A DNA stretch of 32,507 nt. It comes from Paracoccaceae bacterium (GTDB lineage: Bacteria; Pseudomonadota; Alphaproteobacteria; Rhodobacterales; Rhodobacteraceae). A program made the position numbers and the translations under genes. Shown in pieces: positions 23,696-31,774 of this stretch. Positions within the stretch are counted from its first letter, which is position 1; each line of letters begins with the position of its first letter. The DNA is taken from the NCBI GenBank assembly GCA_019090405.1, contig JAHRVZ010000198.1, positions 1-32,507 of the forward strand, in the 5' to 3' direction. A model generated the notes under the pieces. It was not told the origin of the DNA. It did no database searches and saw nothing but the letters and a program-made list of their open reading frames with translations.

Positions 23696-25780
23696 ATGCC
23701 AACATTTGATATTAGGTCTCTATTCAGCCCGACGATTCTACTCGCACTTGCATTGATGGCGGTCATCGTCATGATGATTTTGCCGATGCCCGCCTGGGTC
23801 CTGGACATTGGGCTGGTAGCATCATTTGGTCTGGCTCTACTTATTTTTACGGTCACATTGTTCATCGAACGGCCGCTTGATTTTTCAGCTTTTCCGACAA
23901 TTTTATTAGCATCCTTGATGTTGCGGCTTTCGCTGAACGTGTCTTCCACCAAGCTAATTATCGGCAAAGGCCATACCGGTCCCGGCGCGGCGGGGGACGT
24001 CATTCAAGGATTTGCGCAATTTGTAATGGGTGGCAGCGTATTTTTGGGGTTAGTGGTTTTTGGTGTATTGCTGATCGTAAACTTTATGGTCATCACCAAA
24101 GGCGCCACACGAATGGCCGAGGTCGGAGCGCGTTTTGCGCTCGACGGGATGCCGGGCAAACAATTGGCCATCGACAGCGATATGTCTGCCGGTGCAATTG
24201 ACCACACTGAGGCAAAAAGACGCCGCGAACAAGAACAACAAGAAACGACTTTCTTTGGCTCATTGGATGGAGCATCAAAATTCGTCAAAGGGGACGCAGT
24301 GGCGGGCCTGCTGATTACGTTGTTGAACCTGGGAATGGGGTTAGCGATGGGAGTCGTTGTCCACCAAATGCCAATTGGTGCAGCGTTCAAAACATATTCA
24401 GTACTGACCGTAGGCGACGGGCTTGTCACACAATTCCCAGCAGTCATCATTTCAATTGCATCAGCTCTTTTGCTGGCACGCGGCAGCAATCGCGGAGCAA
24501 CGGATGTCGCGATATTTAGCCAGTTGGGCAAATTTCCGGCCGCTTTGACAACAGTATCGGTACTGATGATCTTGTTTGGGCTGATCCCAGGGTTACCATT
24601 TTTGCCATTCATTATTGGCGGTGGCGCATTAGGTTTTGCAGCGTTCTTTATACAAAGAAAACAAAAAGCTCTGCTCAACAAAACCGAGACGGAAACAAAC
24701 AGCGAGGAACAGCCAGCACGTAAGGCGTTGGGGGATGTACTGGACCTTGACGACGTGCATGTTGAATTTTCACCCGATCTTGTTGGTATGGTTTTGGATC
24801 CCGGGACAGGACTGGATGCACGTATTGCGAATATGCGAACTCATGTAGCCTCGACATTTGGTCTGGTTCTCCCCGAAATCCGGTTAACAGACCAACCCGA
24901 ATTGCCCGCCGGCTCTTACCTGATTCGCGTCCAAGGTGTGGAACAAGTACACGGGATTTTGCACCCCGATTTGGTATTGGCCTTGACTCCTGATCAGTCC
25001 CACCTATTACCCTCTGGAAAAGATGTCGCCGAACCGGTCTATGGCGCGCCTGCGCGTTGGATAACGCAAAAAGATCAGGAAACGGCTGCTCTTGCCGGGG
25101 CCATAATCGTAACGCCACCGGAAATTCTTGCAACGCATCTTCTTGAAGTAATCAAACAGAACTTTGGGCGCTTGCTGACACTAAAATCATTGCGCCGACT
25201 ACTGGCAGAAATGACTCAGCTATCGGATTTGGATCGTTCCGAGGCCAATCGCAAACTGTTGGACGAGTTAATTCCCGACAAAGTACCAATCGATACGCTG
25301 CACCCAGTATTACGGTTACTACTGGAAGAGCGCGTATCGATCCGAAACATGCCTTTGATACTCGAATCAATTTCAGAGGCTCGAATAATTTCAACCCAAC
25401 CTGAGATCATTTGCGAACATGTTCGCCAGAAACTGGGATTTCAACTTATTGCTGAATTAAAGCGAGAAGATGGAAGCATCCCGCTGATTCAATTGGCGCC
25501 AGAGTGGGAAGATACCTTTGCTACTTATCAAATTGAAACTAAAAACGGGCTGGATATCGCACTGCCTCCAGATCTATTCAACCGACTGGCAGATGGCGTA
25601 TCAGATCGAATTAAGCAAACGACAGAACAGGGTATTAACTCTGCTGTTGTCACGTCTGTACGTAGGCGGAGATTTGTTCGCACAGTTTTGCGCGCGCGCG
25701 GAATTACCAATCCGGTATTGTCTTTCGAAGAAATCGGAATTGATGCGCGGCCCGCACTGGTAGGGCTTGTTGCGGCATGA
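23696..25780 (+). CDS. flhA: Flagellar type III export gate protein FlhA
   Basis: FlhA is the ring-forming export-gate protein, and its cytoplasmic domain receives chaperone-cargo complexes. The 694-residue protein has eight or so membrane helices in the first 320 residues. The highly conserved cytoplasmic loop is GARFALDGMPGKQLAIDSDM, then SAGAIDHTEAKRRREQEQQE, which contains the FHIPEP-family signature with the functional Asp in AIDSD. The C-terminal cytoplasmic domain (about 345-690) includes LRRLLAEMTQLSDLDRSEAN, DTLHPVLRLLLEERVSIRNM and RTVLRARGITNPVLSFEEIG. The length is normal. It starts 3 nt after the transglycosylase gene and overlaps fliR by 4 nt. The type III injectisome homologue SctV is excluded by the flagellar context. 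Confidence 0.97.
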   Translation: MPTFDIRSLFSPTILLALALMAVIVMMILPMPAWVLDIGLVASFGLALLIFTVTLFIERPLDFSAFPTILLASLMLRLSLNVSSTKLIIGKGHTGPGAAGDVIQGFAQFVMGGSVFLGLVVFGVLLIVNFMVITKGATRMAEVGARFALDGMPGKQLAIDSDMSAGAIDHTEAKRRREQEQQETTFFGSLDGASKFVKGDAVAGLLITLLNLGMGLAMGVVVHQMPIGAAFKTYSVLTVGDGLVTQFPAVIISIASALLLARGSNRGATDVAIFSQLGKFPAALTTVSVLMILFGLIPGLPFLPFIIGGGALGFAAFFIQRKQKALLNKTETETNSEEQPARKALGDVLDLDDVHVEFSPDLVGMVLDPGTGLDARIANMRTHVASTFGLVLPEIRLTDQPELPAGSYLIRVQGVEQVHGILHPDLVLALTPDQSHLLPSGKDVAEPVYGAPARWITQKDQETAALAGAIIVTPPEILATHLLEVIKQNFGRLLTLKSLRRLLAEMTQLSDLDRSEANRKLLDELIPDKVPIDTLHPVLRLLLEERVSIRNMPLILESISEARIISTQPEIICEHVRQKLGFQLIAELKREDGSIPLIQLAPEWEDTFATYQIETKNGLDIALPPDLFNRLADGVSDRIKQTTEQGINSAVVTSVRRRRFVRTVLRARGITNPVLSFEEIGIDARPALVGLVAA

Positions 25781-26550
25781 TTGGCCTTCCCCCAGAAATT
25801 CTGGATTGGCTTTCAGACGCTTTCAGGCACGGATTTCTGGTGTTTTTGCGAGTTTCGGCGCTAGTTTCACTGCTTCCAGCGTTTGGCGAACGGTCCGTGC
25901 CTGTTCGCGTCAAACTCATTCTGGCCATTGCGTTTTCAGCAATCGTGGCACCGGCAGCACCATTCCTGACGCTAACAGGCGGGCCACTGGAGTTTGTCGG
26001 GTTCGTTTTACCAGAAATCACGATCGGTTTGGTACTGGGCATCGCGATCAGATTGTTCATCCTGGCACTGCAAACAGCCGGTTCGATTGCAGCTCAGGCC
26101 ACTTCACTATCGCAGCTATTGGGCGGTGCCGCCGCCGAACCAGTTCCCGCAATGGGATATGTGTTGGTTGTCGCCGCATTGGCGTTGGCCGTAATGTTCG
26201 GATTGCACATCCGCGCCGCCGAATTGCTGATCCTGTCTTATGAGTTGTTTCCGGCGGGTGTTTTTCCGGATGGCCGTTTGCTTTCGAGTTGGGGACTCTC
26301 ACGAATTTCTCATGCCTTTAGTCTCGCGTTCATGCTGGCAGCACCATTTGTAATTGCATCACTTGTCTACAATTTGACATTGGGTGTCATAAACCGGGCA
26401 ATGCCACAACTCATGGTGGCATTCGTTGGTGCGCCGTTGATTACGTTTGGCGGCTTGTTTCTTTTGTTCGTAAGCACACCATTTATGCTGACCGTTTGGA
26501 TTGAAGCCCTAAGCGTATTCTTCCAGAATCCGGCAGGTGCCTCCAGATGA
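25777..26550 (+). CDS. fliR: Flagellar type III export gate protein FliR
   Basis: FliR completes the FliP-FliQ-FliR export gate. The 257-residue membrane protein has about six helices with the family's features: an N-terminal FRHGFLVFLRVSALVSLLPA followed by FGERSVPVRVKLILAIAFS, the conserved PEITIGLVLGIAIRLFILAL, then QTAGSIAAQATSLSQLLGG, and the C-terminal MPQLMVAFVGAPLITFGGLF. The Gln/Met-rich stretch after QTAG is somewhat diverged from enterobacterial FliR (which has GxxxxMQxGFS), but order and length are normal. Its start overlaps the flhA stop (ATGA) and its stop overlaps flhB in the same way, so flhA-fliR-flhB are translationally coupled. Confidence 0.95.
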   Translation: MIGLPPEILDWLSDAFRHGFLVFLRVSALVSLLPAFGERSVPVRVKLILAIAFSAIVAPAAPFLTLTGGPLEFVGFVLPEITIGLVLGIAIRLFILALQTAGSIAAQATSLSQLLGGAAAEPVPAMGYVLVVAALALAVMFGLHIRAAELLILSYELFPAGVFPDGRLLSSWGLSRISHAFSLAFMLAAPFVIASLVYNLTLGVINRAMPQLMVAFVGAPLITFGGLFLLFVSTPFMLTVWIEALSVFFQNPAGASR

Positions 26551-27635
26551 GCGCGTCAGAGCAAGATGACAGCGACAAGTCGTTTGAACCAACGCCGCAA
26601 AAACTTAAGAAATCTCGTGAAAAGGGCGACATCGCCCGTTCTACCGATCTATCTGTATTTGCGGGTTATGCTGGGCTTTTACTTGCCTTGATGTCAACCG
26701 GAGCCGCCTCGATAGAGACCTTTGCAAGTGAACTTATGTCATTTCTCGACCATCCCGAAAAATTGTCTGATTCCTTCTTTGATGGCTCTGGACAACGCCC
26801 TATGGGCCGCGTTTTATCAAACACCAGCCTCGCAATTGCTCCATTTTTTGCACTGCCCACCTGCGCCGTCGTCTTATCTATCCTGGCTCAGAAAGGACTG
26901 GTGTTCGCTCCTGACAAAATTCGTCCAAAGCTGTCGCGCATTTCAATCATTTCAAATGCAAAGAATAAATATGGTCGATCAGGATTATTTGAATTTTCAA
27001 AGAGTTTTGTCAAATTGGTACTGTATTCTATTTGCCTCGGTTTCTTCCTGAGATCAAAGCTCCCCGACATGATTTCCGTCATGCACAGCGGACCGGGGTT
27101 AGTGCTGACTTTGCTCGCCCGCCTATGCGTCGAGTTTTTGTTTTTTGTGTTGGTTGTATCGGGCTTAATCGGTGCAATTGATGCCATTTGGCAGCATGGC
27201 GAATATTTGCGTAAAAACCGGATGTCGCGCAAGGAGGTTACGGATGAGAATAAGGATTCCGAGGGTGATCCCCACATGAAACAGCAAAGGCGTCAGCGCG
27301 GACAACAAATTGCAATGTCCCAGATGATGGCTGATGTGCCCAAGGCTGACGTGATTGTTGTCAACCCAACCCACTATGCAATCGCTTTAGGCTGGAGTCG
27401 CGCAGCAGGTGATGCTCCTGTTTGTTTGGCAAAAGGTGTCGATGAAATTGCGGCGGCCATAAGAAAAACTGCGCATGAATCCGGGGTACCGATTCATCAT
27501 GATCCTCCAACTGCGCGCGCGCTTTATTCTACTGTATCGATAGGTCAGGAAATTCCAGAAGATCAGTATCGCGCCGTAGCCGCCGCCATTCGATTTGCCG
27601 AACAAATGCGCATCCGCGCCAAAGGAGGAGTTTGA
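26547..27635 (+). CDS. flhB: Flagellar export specificity-switch protein FlhB
   Basis: FlhB controls the switch of the export apparatus from rod/hook to filament substrates. The 362-residue protein has the N-terminal family motif FEPTPQKLKKSREKGDIARS (residues 13-32), then four membrane helices (about 36-55, 95-118, 152-170 and 185-212). The linker LRKNRMSRKEVTDENKDSEG follows, and then the cytoplasmic domain with the autocleavage site NPTH (273-276, in VIVVNPTHYAIAL). The intact Asn-Pro-Thr-His indicates normal self-cleavage. Downstream come DEIAAAIRKTAHESGVPIHH and EIPEDQYRAVAAAI, as expected. The length is usual. It overlaps fliR at its start, and the next gene begins at the last base of its stop codon. 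Confidence 0.97.
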   Translation: MSASEQDDSDKSFEPTPQKLKKSREKGDIARSTDLSVFAGYAGLLLALMSTGAASIETFASELMSFLDHPEKLSDSFFDGSGQRPMGRVLSNTSLAIAPFFALPTCAVVLSILAQKGLVFAPDKIRPKLSRISIISNAKNKYGRSGLFEFSKSFVKLVLYSICLGFFLRSKLPDMISVMHSGPGLVLTLLARLCVEFLFFVLVVSGLIGAIDAIWQHGEYLRKNRMSRKEVTDENKDSEGDPHMKQQRRQRGQQIAMSQMMADVPKADVIVVNPTHYAIALGWSRAAGDAPVCLAKGVDEIAAAIRKTAHESGVPIHHDPPTARALYSTVSIGQEIPEDQYRAVAAAIRFAEQMRIRAKGGV

Positions 27636-28036
27636 TGAGCCGGGATACGCTTTCCCAAATGTCCGACGTGACCGAAGCAATGTTTCAGCGGGAATTCAGC
27701 ACAATTCAACACTTGCTGAAGGAAGAGTCCAGTCTTAGGCAATCTCTGACTCAGCTTGAGGCGCAGTCCAATACCGGCAAAATCAACGAGGCACAGGACC
27801 TTTCTATGAATACAATTGGGGCCGACATTCTATGGCAAGCTTGGGTTTCAAAAACACGGCGCCAGTTAAATATAGAACTTGCCCAGATAATGGCCCAAAA
27901 AATTGAGGCTATGGCTCATATCCGCAGAGCGTTTGGCCGAAAAGAAGCCGTAAAGCGCGTTATGGAGGCTGCTCATGATGAACGACGCAAAAGGGTCGCC
28001 CGACAGCGGGCCGAGCGTCTTGCGTATTTTTGCTAA
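27635..28036 (+). CDS. Small basic helical protein after flhB; FliJ-like candidate
   Basis: This 133-residue protein has no membrane segment and no signal peptide. It is predicted to be nearly all helix with heptad-like leucines: MFQREFSTIQHLLKEESSLR, then QSLTQLEAQ, and later WVSKTRRQLNIELAQIMAQK, followed by IEAMAHIRRAFGRKEAVKRV. It ends in a strongly basic helix (AHDERRKRVARQRAERLA). FliJ, the stalk-like helper of the export ATPase, is a helical hairpin of about 140 residues with similar spacing, so FliJ is a plausible identity, but fold and position are the only grounds. ATG 27635 shares one base with the flhB stop and follows a strong AAAGGAGGAG (27621-27630). It is the last gene of the forward operon; the converging gene ends 2 nt away. 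Confidence 0.7.
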   Translation: MSRDTLSQMSDVTEAMFQREFSTIQHLLKEESSLRQSLTQLEAQSNTGKINEAQDLSMNTIGADILWQAWVSKTRRQLNIELAQIMAQKIEAMAHIRRAFGRKEAVKRVMEAAHDERRKRVARQRAERLAYFC

Positions 28037-28058
28037 ATTCAGACGTCTTGTCGGGCGA
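27996..28058. terminator. Inverted repeat across the convergent gene ends; possible terminator structure
   Basis: TCGCCCGACA (27996-28005) and TGTCGGGCGA (28049-28058) are perfect 10-base inverted arms flanking the stop codons of the two converging genes. With a one-base bulge the pairing extends by a further GGG/CCC. A smaller hairpin GCCCG-ACAG-CGGGC (27998-28011) competes on the forward strand. A TATTTTT run (28025-28031) lies between the arms. Since the gap is only 2 nt, any termination signal must lie within coding sequence. Confidence 0.4.
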
Positions 28059-28512
28059 TCCCAACAATCAGGACGTTAGAAATGTCATTGCCAAATTCCA
28101 GTTGAGCCACCTCACGTAGAGCCGTTCGCAAGGTGTCCAGAGTATTAGAACTGGTAAATGAACCATCAAAACCCCCCATATTGGCATGGTCGAACATGAC
28201 CTGTAAAAACGCATCCCGCAGTTTTGGTTCGCGGGAATAAATTGTTTCGGTCATGCCGGGTACAGTTTCAAGACTAAGGGTCATAACCACAAGCGCTGAA
28301 ACCTGGTCTCCGCTAACGACGGGCACCACAAATTGATTGTTTAGTTTGACATATTCTGGTTCGCCCGCAGGCGTTTCGTGACTATCAGTCGGAACATGTT
28401 CTGTTTGCTCGTCACTGTTATCAGTCGGATCAACACCCAGAAAGATTCCGGCACCAACACCTGCGCCAATACCGACCAACAGAAACAAAACTGGTATGAT
28501 TTTCTTTAGCAT
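28039..28512 (-). CDS. Second FliL-family basal-body-associated protein
   Basis: This 157-residue protein has one N-terminal membrane helix (VLFLLVGIGAGVGAGIFLGV, residues 8-27) and an acidic, flexible linker (about 28-55). A FliL-like periplasmic domain follows: EYVKLNNQFVVPVVSGDQVS, then ALVVMTLSLETV, a helix with REPKLRDAFLQVMFDHANMG, and LDTLRTALREVAQLEFGNDI followed by SNVLIVGIARQDV. The end pattern (TLRxxLxxxxxxxxGxxxxxVLIxxxxRQDV) is the FliL C-terminus. It is clearly distinct from the fliL at 18174-18674, so it is a paralogue and not a copy. It is the last gene of the reverse rod/ring operon, 8 nt after flgH. FliL-like proteins interact with stators, so this copy may serve a related task. 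Confidence 0.8.
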   Translation of the reverse strand: MLKKIIPVLFLLVGIGAGVGAGIFLGVDPTDNSDEQTEHVPTDSHETPAGEPEYVKLNNQFVVPVVSGDQVSALVVMTLSLETVPGMTETIYSREPKLRDAFLQVMFDHANMGGFDGSFTSSNTLDTLRTALREVAQLEFGNDISNVLIVGIARQDV

Positions 28513-28520
28513 CTAAGTCC

Positions 28521-29261
28521 TCAGAACGGTAAAATTGCGTCCAATATTTGCTGGCCATACCGCGGTTGCTGGGCATCTGTTATGTGTCCACGCCCCCCAT
28601 ATGACACGCGGGCCGAGGCAATTTTGTCATACGTAATCTCGTTAAGCCGCGAGATATCTTGCGGGCGGACATAGCCAGCGACCGACAGTTCACGCAATTC
28701 GAAATTCACTCGAAGTTCTTGTGATCCAATGATTGATAATACGCCATTAGGAAGCACATCCACGATAGTCGCAGCAATTCGAAGAGTGAGCTTCTCTTTT
28801 CGTTTGACAGCCCCTTTGCCACTGCTCGAACTGTCAGAATCCAAGTCCACGGCGTCTGCCATCGTTGCACCTTCTGGCAAATAGGCATCGCCTTTTTGAG
28901 CCAAGCCCAATAGTTGGGTAATCCCCATTTTTTCTGACCCGGAACGCTCTCGTGAAGTATCATTTGAAATCTCGGCTTTTTCATCGATCTCAATAACAAC
29001 GGTCAAAATGTCACCTTTTTTGATCGCGCGCCTGTCCCCCAACAGCGAATGCTGCCCGCCGCTCCACAACGAAGCGCTATCCACTGGGCGTTGTGCAACG
29101 GCCGTCAACGGCAAACCTGGCCAAAGCATAGCCACGTGTTCAGGGGTTTCAGTGCTTGATGTAAATGATGGAGGTCGGCCAAAATGGTCAACACGTGAAC
29201 ATGCACTCAATGCGAACACTGAAAGCAAAGTTATGGTTATTCCGGCAGTTTGCTTAATCAT
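28521..29261 (-). CDS. flgH: Flagellar L-ring lipoprotein FlgH
   Basis: FlgH forms the L ring in the outer membrane around the rod. The 246-residue precursor has a lipoprotein signal peptide with lipobox LSAC (Cys21) after a hydrophobic stretch. Family regions are: SASLWSGGQHSLLGDRRAIK, then KGDILTVVIEIDEKAEISND, a Ser-rich middle, and the conserved C-terminal half with KEKLTLRIAATIVDVLPNGV, LSIIGSQELRVNFELRELSV, then AGYVRPQDISRLNEITYDKI, ASARVSYGGRGHITDAQQPR and YGQQILDAILPF. The length is typical. The start overlaps the flgA stop by four bases (ATGA), with minus-strand GAGGT upstream. In this cluster the L-ring gene sits apart from the P-ring gene flgI (13637-14737). Confidence 0.96.
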   Translation of the reverse strand: MIKQTAGITITLLSVFALSACSRVDHFGRPPSFTSSTETPEHVAMLWPGLPLTAVAQRPVDSASLWSGGQHSLLGDRRAIKKGDILTVVIEIDEKAEISNDTSRERSGSEKMGITQLLGLAQKGDAYLPEGATMADAVDLDSDSSSSGKGAVKRKEKLTLRIAATIVDVLPNGVLSIIGSQELRVNFELRELSVAGYVRPQDISRLNEITYDKIASARVSYGGRGHITDAQQPRYGQQILDAILPF

Positions 29262-29677
29262 TGTTGGACCTCGATTGAACCATCAGATTGGATGCGCCCC
29301 GAAATTGTGGTGCGGGACGCGATATTCATGACGCGGATTATCTCACCAACAGAGCCGCGACCCAGAGACCGGCCATCTGCCTTGATTTGCAATCTGCCCT
29401 TGGAGAAAACTAAAACAACAAAATCATTGCGGTCGACTATTGCCGGAGGCCCAATGTCACCCTTGCGGATTGGTCGACCCGGATATAGTGCGATGCGCGC
29501 TTCTTGACCTACGATTTCGGTGAGATCCGAAATTGCCCCGTCCAAATTTGCCGACTTCCAGATGACATCGTTTGCGCCAACTATTTCCTTTGCACGGATC
29601 GTGCGCACCGGCACTAACATTTCGGCAGCCGCTGAGAACCCAAAACTGCAATAAACTATCACATAAAACCAACGCAT
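29258..29677 (-). CDS. flgA: P-ring assembly chaperone FlgA
   Basis: FlgA is a periplasmic chaperone that helps FlgI assemble into the P ring. The 139-residue precursor has a signal peptide (WFYVIVYCSFGFSAAA, cleavage after about residue 18). A SAF-like domain follows (VPVRTIRAKEIVGANDVIWK), then GQEARIALYPGRPIRKGDIG, and the C-terminal beta part with DRNDFVVLVFSKGRLQIKAD, then GRSLGRGSVGEIIRVMNIAS and RTTISGRIQSDGSIEV. It is a short form lacking the extra N-terminal domain of enterobacterial FlgA (about 220 residues), as is common in alphaproteobacteria. The ATG at 29677 overlaps the flgG stop by one base (TAATG), and its own stop overlaps flgH by four. Confidence 0.94.
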   Translation of the reverse strand: MRWFYVIVYCSFGFSAAAEMLVPVRTIRAKEIVGANDVIWKSANLDGAISDLTEIVGQEARIALYPGRPIRKGDIGPPAIVDRNDFVVLVFSKGRLQIKADGRSLGRGSVGEIIRVMNIASRTTISGRIQSDGSIEVQQ

Positions 29678-30462
29678 TATCGCACCTGCGTGGTTGCGCC
29701 CATCATTTGATCGGCAGCTGATATGACTTTGGCGTTCATTTCATATCCGCGCTGGGCCTCGATCAGCTCGGTCACTTCACGCACCGCATCAACCGAGCTG
29801 CTTTCAAGATAGCCTTGCCGCAATGTGCCCAGCCCGTCTTCACCGGGTGTAGATAAAACCGCTTCTCCGGACGCTTCGGTTTCCTTGAACAGATTGCTGC
29901 CCAACGCTTCGAGACCCTTTGCGTTCGCAAACCCAGCCATCGTAAATTGCCCAAGTAACTCGGCCTCGGCAGCCTCTTCGAAATAGGCGTAAACCTCGCC
30001 CGCACCATTGATCGAAATACTAAGCGCATCAGATGGAATTGTTATTTCAGGGGCGACTGCATGACCATCAGACGTAACAATCAGACCCTCGGCGGACCGT
30101 TTCAAACTGCCGTCGCGCGTATATGCCGATGCACCAGACGGCAGCGTCACTTCAAGAAATCCACTGCCTTCAATCGCGACATCCAGATCGCTGCCGGTGG
30201 CGGCCAATGCTCCTTGTTCAAGATGAACTGTAATTGCCGCAGGCCGTACACCTAGCCCCAGCTGAACACCCGTCGGCAACACCGTTCCATCTGACGCATT
30301 GATTGTCCCAGCGCGCGACATTTGCTGATAATGTAAATCCGAAAACTCGGCCCGGCGGGCGTTGTATCCGGTGGTGTTCATATTGGCGAGGTTGTTGGCG
30401 ATTGTCTCAACACGCATTTGTTGCGCGCTCATTCCGGTAGCTGCGATTTTTAGGGCTCTCAT
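29677..30462 (-). CDS. flgG: Flagellar distal rod protein FlgG
   Basis: FlgG forms the distal rod and is exported by the flagellar type III apparatus. The 261-residue protein begins MRALKIAATGMSAQQMRVET followed by IANNLANMNTTGYNARRAEF, the signature of the FlgG/FlgF family D0 helix. The FlgG marker region LHYQQMSRAG is present. It has the VAIEGSGFLEVTLPSG and YTRDGSLKRSAEG motifs, and ends with QGYLESSSVDAVREVTELIE, then AQRGYEMNAKVISAADQMM. The length equals the usual 260-262. The ATG at 30462 follows a strong minus-strand AAAGGAG. flgF lies 22 nt upstream and flgA overlaps its stop. Confidence 0.97.
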   Translation of the reverse strand: MRALKIAATGMSAQQMRVETIANNLANMNTTGYNARRAEFSDLHYQQMSRAGTINASDGTVLPTGVQLGLGVRPAAITVHLEQGALAATGSDLDVAIEGSGFLEVTLPSGASAYTRDGSLKRSAEGLIVTSDGHAVAPEITIPSDALSISINGAGEVYAYFEEAAEAELLGQFTMAGFANAKGLEALGSNLFKETEASGEAVLSTPGEDGLGTLRQGYLESSSVDAVREVTELIEAQRGYEMNAKVISAADQMMGATTQVR

Positions 30463-30484
30463 GTTATATCTCCTTTATTATTGA

Positions 30485-31198
30485 TCAGCGCATCAGCGAT
30501 TTGACTGAGTTTCGGATACGTTCATCTTCAGCTTCAAGAAAACTCTGGCCCATCTCATAGGCACGCTGAATTTCAATCATCCGGGCAACTTGCCCAATGG
30601 GATTAACGTTCGACGACTCTAAAAAACCTTGCAATATCTGAGCAGTATCCGCCGGACCGACCGGGCCTTCGGCGAGAAACAAAACACCGTCTTCGCGGAT
30701 TAAGCGGGTGGTTTCTTCGGGTTGAAAAAGACCTATTTGCCCAACTGGCTGACCTTGCGCACTTACCGTGCCGTCACTAGCAATCTCAACACCACCGACT
30801 CCGGTTGGAACAAAGACAGGCGCTCCGCCAGCATCCAGTACGCGAAACCCCGACATATTCACCAAGTCACCAACAGCATTTGGTGCAAAGCTGCCCGCTC
30901 TGGTCAGTCGATTTCCCGATGGCGTTTCAACCATGAAAAATCCATCACCTTCGATTGCAAGGTCAAGATCGCTGTTGGTTTGGGTTAATGCCCCTTGGCC
31001 CAACGACGTATTTTGTATCTGCGCTCGCCCCATCGACACCGAAGATTGACCAGGTGAAGACGCGACAAATTCAGAAAAAACCACCCCTTCTTGCCGATAG
31101 CCGGTGGTTGCAGCATTGGCGATATTATTCGCAACAATCTGCATTTCACGCATAAGACCCGTTTGACGGCTTAATATTGGATATCCAGCGGATCCCAT
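30485..31198 (-). CDS. flgF: Flagellar proximal rod protein FlgF
   Basis: FlgF is part of the proximal rod. The frame is open much further upstream (to 31426), but that part overlaps fliQ in another frame. The true start is ATG 31198, which shares one base with the fliQ stop (TAATG) and follows minus-strand GAGGGGG, giving 237 residues. The protein has the N-terminal rod helix with MREMQIVANNIANAATTGYR, the family core LGQGALTQTNSDLDLAIEGD followed by GFFMVETPSGNRLTRAGSF, and the C-terminal QGFLESSNVNPIGQVARMIE followed by IQRAYEMGQSFLEAED. FlgG and FlgF are similar, but the shorter length, shorter N-terminal helix and position between fliQ and flgG mark this one as FlgF. Confidence 0.94.
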   Translation of the reverse strand: MGSAGYPILSRQTGLMREMQIVANNIANAATTGYRQEGVVFSEFVASSPGQSSVSMGRAQIQNTSLGQGALTQTNSDLDLAIEGDGFFMVETPSGNRLTRAGSFAPNAVGDLVNMSGFRVLDAGGAPVFVPTGVGGVEIASDGTVSAQGQPVGQIGLFQPEETTRLIREDGVLFLAEGPVGPADTAQILQGFLESSNVNPIGQVARMIEIQRAYEMGQSFLEAEDERIRNSVKSLMR

Positions 31199-31470
31199 TA
31201 GGATGCCCCCTCGATTAACGGTAATATTTGGCTGTGAAAAAACGTGACCAGCGTTTGAGTCATAAACCCCATCGATACCCAGAAAACGATTACGATTGCC
31301 GCTAGTTTGGGTACAAATGTCAGTGTCATTTCCTGGATTGATGTCAGCGCTTGAAACAGGCCGATCACCAGACCCGTGATCAATGCCACCGACAATATCG
31401 GCACGGATATGATCACTGCGACCCAAAGACCAGCGCGCAACGTGTCAAAAAATATTCCTTCTGTCAGCAT
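31198..31470 (-). CDS. fliQ: Flagellar type III export gate protein FliQ
   Basis: FliQ is the smallest export-gate subunit, four copies per gate with FliP and FliR. The 90-residue protein has two membrane helices (about residues 15-38 and 52-75). The family core is VPILSVALITGLVIGLFQAL followed by TSIQEMTLTFVPKLAAIVIV. The GLxIGLxQAxTxIQExTLxFVPK pattern is highly diagnostic. The ATG at 31470 lies 1 nt after the fliE stop and its stop overlaps the flgF start. It sits in the rod-gene operon rather than next to fliP, as is usual in Rhodobacterales. Confidence 0.97.
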   Translation of the reverse strand: MLTEGIFFDTLRAGLWVAVIISVPILSVALITGLVIGLFQALTSIQEMTLTFVPKLAAIVIVFWVSMGFMTQTLVTFFHSQILPLIEGAS

Positions 31471-31471
31471 G

Positions 31472-31762
31472 TTACACCGGCATCCGCAGAATTTCCTGAT
31501 AGGCCTCGACCACTTTGTTGCGCACTGTTACCGCAGTCTCGACAGCCAATTCGGTTTGCGCCAAGGCCAAAACCAATGCATGCGGATCAGCGTCACTACT
31601 CATTGCTGAAAGTGCCGCGGATTCCCCTTGCTGCATCGTTTCTGCAAAATCCATCGCCGCCGATTTTATTCCGGCCGCTGCCTCGTCTGTTTGAGGTATT
31701 GCCTCGGTCGCGGGTCTGGCGTTGGCATATTTCAGGGCGGCGGTAACACTTTGAACGTCCAT
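31472..31762 (-). CDS. fliE: Flagellar MS-ring/rod junction protein FliE
   Basis: FliE joins the MS ring and export gate to the proximal rod and is among the first exported subunits. The 96-residue protein has a variable N-terminus and the conserved C-terminal helices: GIKSAAMDFAETMQQGESAA, then DPHALVLALAQTELAVETAV, and TVRNKVVEAYQEILRMPV. The pattern DxHxxxxAxxxAxLxxxxxxxVRNKxxxAYxEIxxMxV identifies the family, and the length is typical. ATG 31762 follows a strong minus-strand AAAGGAG. It lies 12 nt after flgC and 1 nt before fliQ. Confidence 0.96.
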   Translation of the reverse strand: MDVQSVTAALKYANARPATEAIPQTDEAAAGIKSAAMDFAETMQQGESAALSAMSSDADPHALVLALAQTELAVETAVTVRNKVVEAYQEILRMPV

Positions 31763-31774
31763 TCTGGAGCTCCT

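Noticed and set aside
24004..24681. 225-codon minus-strand open frame inside flhA
   Set aside because: Shadow of flhA: Pro/Asn-rich translation, no recognisable domain, no ribosome binding site.
31199..31426. Upstream extension of the flgF frame (76 extra codons)
   Set aside because: It overlaps fliQ entirely; FlgF has a clear start at 31198 with a ribosome binding site and the expected N-terminal helix.
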